The translations under genes and the position numbers were made by a program. Positions 57,064 through 64,000 of a DNA stretch of 64,000 nucleotides are shown in pieces; within the stretch, counting starts at the first letter, position 1; each line of letters begins with the position of its first letter. The notes beneath the pieces were generated by a model. That model ran no database searches, was not told the DNA's origin, and worked only from the letters and a program-made list of their open reading frames with translations. The stretch covers positions 2,561,001 through 2,625,000 of the forward strand of contig JAWHQI010000028.1 in NCBI GenBank assembly GCA_033032865.1, written 5' to 3'. The DNA is from Dactylorhiza incarnata (taxonomy: Eukaryota; Streptophyta; Magnoliopsida; Asparagales; Orchidaceae).

Positions 57064-58578
57064 TGTTGGAACCTTAGTTTTGATTTAAGTTAGGATCCAT
57101 CTCTATAATTTAAGTTTCTATCATAACACATCTTATATAACTTAGATCAAACTCCTTTAATTCAGAAGACTAAATAAATAATATAAGAAAATAATATAAA
57201 TATGATGCGATCGAATCGGAGAAAATAATATAAGAAAATTATATATGCTCTCTGCGTTCGACGAACAGCTATCGGCGTTCGATGAACGGCACTCTGTGGT
57301 CGATGAAAGATGTTTATTATGCGCTCGACGAAATCCAGCTATCTCAGCGGTCGACGATCCCGTCTTAGTGGTTCAGCGGTCGACGAACAGACCCCGTCTC
57401 AGCGGTCGACGAAAAGCTGCGTTCGACGAACTCAAGTCTGCGTTCGACGAATATTCAGCAGAAGCTCAGAACGACGAATCAAATGTTCAGATCGACGAAC
57501 TTGAAGCTGAGCTCGACGAATTTATTATCAGCAATTATAATTCTCCTTTCTCAGCACGACTAAAATTATATATATGTTGTCAGATTTATTAAAGCAATAT
57601 TTTATCATTTCTATTTATAAACTGCTATATATTGCTGCCTTAACATTATAGTCATTGTAGCACTGAATGTTATAGCCGTTGTAGAAAAGCTTAAATACAA
57701 CAGTTTATCTTCTCGAGGAGTCAAGATAATTAAAGAGACTTTATCTCTTTCCCTTTCCCAAAAAGAGGAATTCAAAATAAAGAGAGAAACTCTTCAGATT
57801 ATATAAAGACAGAGGGAAAGAAATAGACAGAAATGAGGACACACAAACATAAACAGAGAACAACATATTATTCTATCTTTTTTTGTTTTGCTAACTCTTC
57901 TCTGCAGATCTTCTTCATCCTGAGACACCTATCAAGATCATTTGCTCAGGATCTTAACTGCAGAAGAAGAAGAAATGAATACTACATCCAAGAGAAGAAG
58001 CTTCACCACCTGAACATCAACTCTAAACAAATCAGGGGGTGCTCTTCAACATCATCATCAAGATCCATTCTTAACAACCCATCAGGATCATCAAGAGTCT
58101 TCTCAGAAAAGAGAAGAACGCTTTAACTTTTTGTTTTCTTTATTCCTTCCTTCCTGTACAAAGGGTTATAACTCCCTTCAAAAGTTAACTCCCGGTGACA
58201 GGGCACCTTAGCAAAAACCTGTGATTTGGTTAGAGCACCTGATCAAAAGCTCACTTGGTGGCAGGGCACCTGATCAAAAACCTGTAGTGGATTCCTACCT
58301 GTGGGTAGAAGAGTAGATGTACCCAGGTTGATTGGGGAACTACTATATTTCTTGTGTCTTCTGGCTTGCTTGTCTTATGTTCTATTTCTTTTTGCTGTGC
58401 TGTGTTGTTGTGCCTTCTTAGTGTTTGTTTTTATTACTCACTCAGCACTCCACATATATATATATCATTATTTTGAAACAACCTAAAAAGATATTAAGAA
58501 CTAAACTCCCTTTCAATTGGTATCAAAGCAAGGCAGATTATATTAATCACCTTCAACTGATATTCAATTGCCCTTTCA
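57064..58578 (+). repeat. RLX-11 5' LTR
   Basis: 1515 bp. TCGACGA array at 57253-57520, TATA box TATATAAA at 57800-57807, then a leader with Ser/Arg-rich by-product frame. Near the end, ATTGGTATCAAAGC (about 58518) mimics a second primer site 60 bp before the real one. Confidence 0.9.
57253..57520 (+). promoter_or_regulatory. TCGACGA motif array in U3 of RLX-11
   Basis: About ten copies of TCGACGA(A/T) in contexts GCGTTCGACGAA, GCGGTCGACGAA and GAGCTCGACGAA. The same contexts occur in RLC-5. The array ends ~280 bp upstream of the TATA box. Confidence 0.75.
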
Positions 58579-59630
58579 ATTGGTATCAGAGGGTAGTTGA
58601 TTTTTATACAGGCTAATACCTGAATCACAAAGATCACTTAGTTCTTAAAGTTTTTTTTTCTAAAATCAAATGGCACGAGAAGATCTTTTAATCACTTCTT
58701 CCACTAACTGTATTTATGATGCAAAACCATTTTCAAGCCTAAGTGAAGAAGAAGAAGAGGAAGAACAAAAGGCCAGAGGATTCTGCATGTTGGCATATAT
58801 GGCTCAAACCACTACTCAGATGCAGAATCTGAATCTGAATCAGATAAGGTAACTGAGGTAACTTCAACTCCTAATTTTACTTCAGGACAAATCAAATGAG
58901 ATTCTAAAATTCCATGTATAGGTTTAATAAAATTTGAAAATAAAATCAGAAAAGAATTAACAATAAACAATTTAACTTCTGATAAACTTAAAGAAAATTT
59001 GAAAATATCAGAAGAACAAATTATTTCTTTAAAAGATAAGTTAATTAAGGCTGAAAAGTTTAAACAATCTTTTAAGGAAAAAGAAATATTCTATGTTCAG
59101 CAAAATCAAAATAATTTTTCAAATTTATATTTTAATGAGATAAAAAGGCTAATATATCCAATTATAAGGCTTGACCAGTTTTTCACCATTAAACGTCATT
59201 CCTAATCAAACAGATTTAAGTTATAAGATTTAATTAACTAATCTTAAAAGCAATGTTAGATAACTTCATGTTCTTACAGACTTTTCTCCAAAAATCATGT
59301 TTGAGTATTCTACTCAAGTTGCATTGATTAGAAATAATTATAGCACTGAGTGTGAGTCTCTTCAGATAAGGAGATTCTGCAAGAAGGAAGATATCGGGCA
59401 ATGTTCCTAAATTTTTTTCCTTAGAATCCATTAACAGCTGTAGCAATTCAAGATTTTAATAGAATCAAAATCTAAGAAATCATAATCCATCAAAAGCTGT
59501 AGAAGTTAAAGGAAATGGAATTAAAAGAAGATGAGTTAAATGAAGAGAAATTAAAAGAAGATGAAATTTAGCATCCTAAAACCAAATAAGGGAAGATTAC
59601 CAGACCACTAGTTTTGATCACTGTTTATTT
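58579..59630 (+). pseudogene. RLX-11 interior with gag-like remnant
   Basis: Starts at the primer site. A frame at 58670 (MAREDLLITSSTNCIYDAKP) runs through an acidic stretch to FCMLAYMAQTTTQM, reminiscent of the acidic, FCLMA-like part of SIRE gag, then stops at 58852. 58999-59205 is Lys/Glu-rich and probably coiled coil. No knuckle and no enzyme motif. Confidence 0.6.
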
Positions 59631-59730
59631 TAGGGGGAGACTATAAATCTATATCCTAACCCAAATAGGGGGAGATTGTTAGAACCTAGTCTTGATTTGG
59701 ATTAGGATCCCAACTCAAATAGGGGGAGAT
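59631..59730 (+). promoter_or_regulatory. three polypurine-tract-like motifs before RLX-11 3' LTR
   Basis: AGGGGGAGA occurs at about 59632, 59667 and 59721. The second is followed by TTGTTAGAACCTAGTCTTGATT, a diverged copy of the LTR start, so tract and LTR start are present twice ~54 bp apart. Confidence 0.75.
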
Positions 59731-61233
59731 TGTTGAAACCTTAGTTTTGATTTGAGTTAGGATCCATCTCTATAATTTAAGTTTCTATCATAACACATCT
59801 TATATAACTTAGATCAAACTCCTTTAATTCAGAAGACTAAGAAAATAATATAAATATGATGCGATCGAATCGGAGAAAATAATATAAGAAAATTATATAT
59901 GCTCTTTGCGTTCGACGAACGGCTATCGGCGTTCGACGAACGGCGCTCTGCGGTCGATGAAAGATGTTCATTCTGCGCTCGACGAAATCTAGCTATCTCA
60001 GCGGTCGATGATCCCGTCTCAGCGGTTCAGCGGTCGACGAACAGACCCCGTCTCAGCGGTCGATGAAAAGGTGCGTTCGACGAACTCAAGTCTGCATTCG
60101 ACGAATATTCAGCAGAAGCTCAGAATGATGAATCAAATGTTCAGATCGACGAACTTGAAGCTGAGCTCGACGAATTTATTATCAGCAATTATAATTCTCC
60201 TTTCTCAGCTCGACTAAAATTATATATATGTTGTCAGATTTATTAAAGCAATATTTTATCATTTCTATTTAAAAACTGCTATATATTGCTGCCTTAACAT
60301 TATAGCCGTTGCAGCACTAAATGTTATAGCTGTTGCAGAAAAGCTTAAAGACAGTAGTTTATCTTCTCGAGGAGTCAAGATAATTAAAGAGACTTTATCT
60401 CTTTTCCTTTCCCAAAAAGAGGAATTCAAAATAAAGAGAGAAGCTCTTCAGATTATATAAAGACAGAGAGAAAGAAAGAGACAGAAACGAGGACACACAA
60501 GCATAAACAGAGAACAACATATTATTCTATCATGTTTTGTTTTGCTAACTCTTCTCTGCAGATCTTCTTCATCCTGAGACACCTATCAAGATCATTTGCT
60601 CAGGATCTTAACTGCAGAAGAAGAAAGGAATACTACATCCAAGAGAAGAAGCTTCACCACCTGAACATCAACTCTAAACAAATCAGGGGGAGCTCTTCAA
60701 CATCATCATCAAGATCCATTCTTAACAACCCATCAGGATCATCAAGAGTCTTCTCAGAAAAGAGAAGAACACTTTAACTTTTTGTTTTCTTTATTCCTTC
60801 CTTCCTGTACAAAGGGTTATAACTCCCTTCAAAAGTTAACTCCCGGTGACAGGGCACCTTAGCAAAAACCTGTGATTTGGTTAGAGCACCTGATCAAAAG
60901 CTCACTTGGTGGCAGGGCACCTGATCAAAAACCTGTAGTGGATTCCTACCAGTGGGTAGAAGAGTAGATGTACCCAGGTTGATTGGGGAACTACTATATT
61001 TCCTGTGTCTTCTGGCTTGCTTGTCTTATGTTCTATTTCTTTTTACTGTGTTGTGTTGTTGTGCCTTCTTAGTGTTTGTTTTTATTACTCACTCAGCACT
61101 ACACATATATATATATATATCATTATTTTGAAACAACCTAAAAAGATATTAAGAACTAAACTCCCTTTCAATTGGTATCAAAGCAAGGCTGATTATATTA
61201 ATCACCTTCAACTGATATTCAATTGCCCTTTCA
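59731..61233 (+). repeat. RLX-11 3' LTR
   Basis: 1503 bp partner with the same array (59908-60173) and TATA box (60454-60461). Confidence 0.9.
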
Positions 61234-61520
61234 GAGTTCATCTTGAATGAAGCATTGGCTATTTCTGAAGATAAGTTGGTATCCTCTGGTTACTAGTTGT
61301 CCTACGCTCATATGATTTTGGGCTAGGCCTGGAACAAAATGAACATCATGAATGTATTTAGCTTTTCCATTTTGAGCCTTTACGACTATGATACATTTTC
61401 CTTCAATGGATTTACTCTTTCCATCTCCATGAATAACATGTGACTTCTCATCTTCATTTAATACAACAAATGCTTCTTTATGGTTTGACATGCGATTTGA
61501 ACAACATTATTTAAATACCA
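61231..61520 (-). pseudogene. RLC-9 protease
   Basis: Just beyond RLX-11 the minus strand reads CCSNRMSNHKEAF (end of the active-site region), then HGDGKSKSIEGK and VHFVPGLAQNHMSVGQL, the usual C-terminal half of copia proteases. Confidence 0.78.
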
Positions 61521-62234
61521 AACATTATCTTGTGTTTCTTCTTTTTGTTTAATAAAGAATACTCTGTCGGCTTCTTTATCATATTCTTTGGTTTCATTTC
61601 TAATTGTTTTTTCATCCTTTTGATGAGTTCTTTGCTGAAACCATCAATCCATTTGAAGGTGGGTTGGATTTCTAAATCTTTTGCATTTATAATAACACCG
61701 ATAAGGTTCATGACCAGGTATGTTACATAAATTCCAATATAAAGGTGGCCCAATTTCATTTTTATTCTATACTTCTTCATCTTTAATGATAATTTTTCTT
61801 AGGAAGGCATTTTACGACTATGATACATTTTCATTCAATGGATTTATTCTTTCCATCTCCAAGCATAACATGAGACTTCTCATCTTCATTTAACACAACA
61901 AATGCTTATTTATGGTTTGACATGCGATTTGAACAACATTGTTTAAATACCAAACATTATCTTGTGTTTCTTCTTTTTGTTTAATAAAGAATACTTTGTC
62001 GGCTTCTTTATCATCTTCTTTAGTTTCATTTCTAATTGTTTTTTCATCCTTTTGACGAGTTATTTGCTGAAACCATCAATCCTTTTGAAGGTGAGTTGGA
62101 TTTCTACATCTTTTGCATTTATAATAACACCTATAAGGTTCATGACCAGGTCTATTACATAAATTCCAATATAAAGGTGGCCCAAATTCATTTATCTTCT
62201 ATACTTCTTCATCTTTAATGATAAATTTACTTAG
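61371..62234 (-). repeat. 432-bp tandem duplication in RLC-9
   Basis: The protease / zinc-knuckle region is present twice: TTTACGACTATGATACATTTTC at ~61378 and ~61810, and TTGTTTAATAAAGAATACT at ~61545 and ~61977. The unit spans a decayed knuckle (minus strand CNRPGHEPYRC) and the start of the protease. Confidence 0.85.
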
Positions 62235-62907
62235 GAAGGCATGTTCAAGTGGAGGTTCATCAAATTCTTTCAATCATTCTTCATGGGTTTGAAGAGATCC
62301 AACTAGTTCAGTAAAAGAAAGATTGTTTGTCTTTAGTTTCTTATATTGTCACAACTGCAAATGCCTATTTTTTACGAGGGTTCTCGGGGTTTTATTAACC
62401 ACCTTTTTTTCTTCAATTTTATCATCATAGAATCTTATTTGATTGACTAAAGAAGTTACTCTTGAAATATATGCATTAATATCTTTAGTTTCTTTCATCT
62501 TAACTGTGTCAAACTCTTGCCAAACATTTTGGAGTTTGATAGAGATTACTTTGGAGAAAACTTGGAAATCTGATTTGAGAATTTCCCATGCTTCTTTAGA
62601 CGAGGTGGCAACCAAAATGCGAGGAAAGATGCTCCACCCGACTCCTTGTTGTATGTAGAGGAAAGCGTTTGCATCCTTTTTTCCCAATTTCATTGTCTTC
62701 AATCACTTGAGTTGGTTGCCAACCTTCGATTGGTGAGGTATCTGTGGGTATGACATACCCATTTTGCATAATATTCCAAAGGCCTTGAGAGATAAATAGA
62801 GTTTTCATTTGAAATTGCCAAAAGTTGAATGCTTCACCTTCAAATATAGGTACACAACGTGGTGAGCATAAAAAAGTTTGGGGAGATTGATTGCTTGAAG
62901 AAGCCAT
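62235..62907 (-). pseudogene. RLC-9 gag
   Basis: Starts at Met 62907 (MASSSNQSPQTFLC) with VPIFEGEAFNFWQFQMKTLF and SQGLWNIMQNGY. 62349-62702 continues (VATSSKEAWEILKSDFQV, VWQEFDTVKMKETKDINAYI). A frame change lies near 62700. Homologous to RLC-8 gag. Confidence 0.85.
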
Positions 62908-63027
62908 ATGATGATAAGTAAGATTTGAATATGAACAGGTTTTGAGACGGAGAAACAACTAAAATTTGATGGCCGAGAGCAATACAAATCTTCACAAGAA
63001 AGCTGACAAACCTAGCTCTGATACAAT

Positions 63028-63372
63028 TTTGGATTTTAAGAAGAAATTAAATGAAAATAAGAGAGGTGGGGGAGAAGACAAGTGAAAACTATGTGGATTA
63101 CATTGCTTCAAAAGAGAGTTTTTAAACTGATATAAGAGACGAGCTTTATATAGGCTCCAACAAAATCATAAAACCAACTGCCACTAGTAATAAAATATTA
63201 CATAAATTAATAAAGTGCCTTTCACGGTGCTCAAAAAACAACTTTCACCATTTCATCTTCGGTGGTTGTGCCTATGCTGAAGAGTACTTCATTTTTCTTG
63301 TCACGATGAGGCTTAGTATTAGGTGGCTGTATTTGACTTATCAAAATGCAGGTGAAGGCTTATATTCCAACA
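63028..63372 (-). repeat. RLC-9 5' LTR
   Basis: Partner of 51504-51855; its first bases have decayed (TTTGGATTTT). Primer site on the minus strand reads TTGTATCAGAGC at 63016-63027. Confidence 0.87.
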
Positions 63373-64000
63373 ATTTTGTGTGATACGATGCCAGATAATT
63401 ATAGATGCATTATTGAGAATAAAAAAACTTTCATTAATCCCTTTTAACATAAATATATGAGAATTTGTAATTTCAAATCTACTGTGATATACAGCCTTAA
63501 AAGTAGCAAATGTCATTTTCATCATTCAATGTAAATATCTCATTGGATTATGCCAAATTGTTGAACACCATTAGATTAAGAAAGTTTAATACATACAGTT
63601 GATGCTCTGTGCGTAGCCGGCTAATGTTATAGAGCTTGGGTGTAGGGATGGATGCATTTTCTATCATGCATTCAAAAGTTTCTTAGCATTCAGGCTCTAG
63701 TGTAGCTATCTCTTCGATGGTACATTCACAGTTCTTCGAAGATCAGTTCGTGTGAAGTACATGAACATTAGCATCCTATGAAGTATTGCATGAAGTTATT
63801 ATGGTGTACTACAAATTTTATACATAGAAGTATTGCATAAAAACAATATCAAAAGTAGTATATGGAGAAGTGAAAATTGTTTTGAGAAAATAAGTATAAT
63901 CTCAAATGAAAAATAAAGTACCAAATATTCTATTATCAAAGAGTACAATAGGCTTGCATCATAAAGATTAATAATAACATCAACAGATAGTTGGGAAATT
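63373..64000. other. right flank, no gene seen
   Basis: AT-rich, no convincing exon. With the insertions at 45292, 46840 and 51504 removed, this would be contiguous with the CDPK intron-like DNA. Confidence 0.5.

Larger units (their letters stand above)
57064..61233 (+). mobile_element. RLX-11, non-autonomous LTR retrotransposon with 1.5-kb LTRs
   Basis: LTRs 57064-58578 and 59731-61233 are nearly identical; a perfect GAGTT target duplication (57059-57063, 61234-61238) flanks the element. Primer site ATTGGTATCAGAGGG follows the left LTR and AGGGGGAGAT precedes the right. The interior is only 1.15 kb with a decayed gag-like fragment and no pol, so it must be mobilised in trans. The LTR divergence by eye is small, so it is recent. 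Confidence 0.92.
51504..63372 (-). mobile_element. RLC-9, Ty1/copia retrotransposon with two nested insertions and an extra LTR
   Basis: Outer LTRs 51504-51855 and 63028-63372 match closely in the same orientation. Flanks GTTTT and ATTTT are a target duplication with one mismatch. Gag to RNase H on the minus strand is spread over 52603-62907 and interrupted by RLX-10 and RLX-11. Between the left LTR and RNase H sits an unrelated LTR (52232-52556) with its own primer site. Coding sequence is heavily broken. Confidence 0.85.

Noticed and set aside
57833..58126. 97-codon Ser/Arg-rich frame in the RLX-11 LTR
   Set aside because: It falls downstream of the TATA box in the leader; the copy in the other LTR is one frame-shifting deletion away from agreement and shows no domain.
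58518..58532. ATTGGTATCAAAGC near the end of the RLX-11 LTR as the true primer site
   Set aside because: The same sequence is in the right LTR (about 61170), so it is inside the LTR; the real site follows 58578.
1..64000. tRNA or rRNA genes
   Set aside because: TGGTATCAGAGC-type matches are primer-binding sites beside LTRs; I found no cloverleaf or rRNA core sequence by reading.

Overview
The window is plant nuclear DNA, from a flowering plant whose lineage I cannot resolve. It is almost entirely nested LTR retrotransposons. The evidence is Ty1/copia and Ty3/gypsy coding remnants, LTRs bounded by TG..CA, initiator-tRNA-Met type primer sites (TGGTATCAGAGC and variants), short target duplications, and split exons of a plant calcium-dependent protein kinase (CDPK). 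I see no bacterial genes, CRISPR array, rRNA or tRNA gene. Only one coding frame is long and undamaged: a 474-codon gag.

Layout. 209-5830: degraded copia RLC-1 (minus). 5912-6250: CACTA-like transposon end. About 6540-6906: CDPK pseudogene exons (minus). 6933-about 19925: copia RLC-2 (plus), split by the gag-only element RLX-3 (9139-17411, minus, target duplication CTCAC). 19926-20271: unassigned spacer with a repeated motif. 20272-22123: 5' fragment of a second copia, RLC-4 (plus), fused head-on to the truncated LTR of RLC-5 (22124-44463, minus). RLC-5 is split by the large chromodomain gypsy RLG-6 (23758-37908, minus, target duplication TACTT). 44613-45037: more CDPK exons (minus), followed by a perfect 31-bp hairpin. 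Three further insertions follow: solo LTR-7 (45292-46507, target duplication ATACA), copia RLC-8 (46840-51442, minus) and copia RLC-9 (51504-63372, minus). RLC-9 carries two more insertions, RLX-10 (53611-about 55364, plus) and RLX-11 (57064-61233, plus, target duplication GAGTT). Both ends of the window are featureless AT-rich DNA.

How it fits together. Coding sequence interrupted by an element resumes on its far side, so insertion order can be read: RLX-3 after RLC-2, RLG-6 after RLC-5, and RLX-10 and RLX-11 after RLC-9. The youngest-looking elements are RLX-3, RLG-6 and RLX-11, whose LTR pairs differ only by scattered changes. RLX-3 and RLX-11 have no pol and must be moved in trans. RLX-3 shares with RLC-5 a primer site, a G-run motif in U5, a gag tail motif and a series of polypurine-tract-like motifs next to the 3' LTR. 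This suggests an autonomous/non-autonomous partnership in a SIRE/Maximus-like group.

The strongest non-standard signals are: (1) CG-rich palindromic arrays (TCGACGA, GTCGCCTAGGCGAC, TGTCGGAATTCCGACA) just upstream of the TATA box in several different LTR families; (2) multiplied polypurine-tract-like motifs in three elements; (3) duplicated CDPK exons 38 kb apart beside a hairpin whose loop is an exon fragment; (4) chimeric or permuted retrotransposon structures at about 22124 and 52232.
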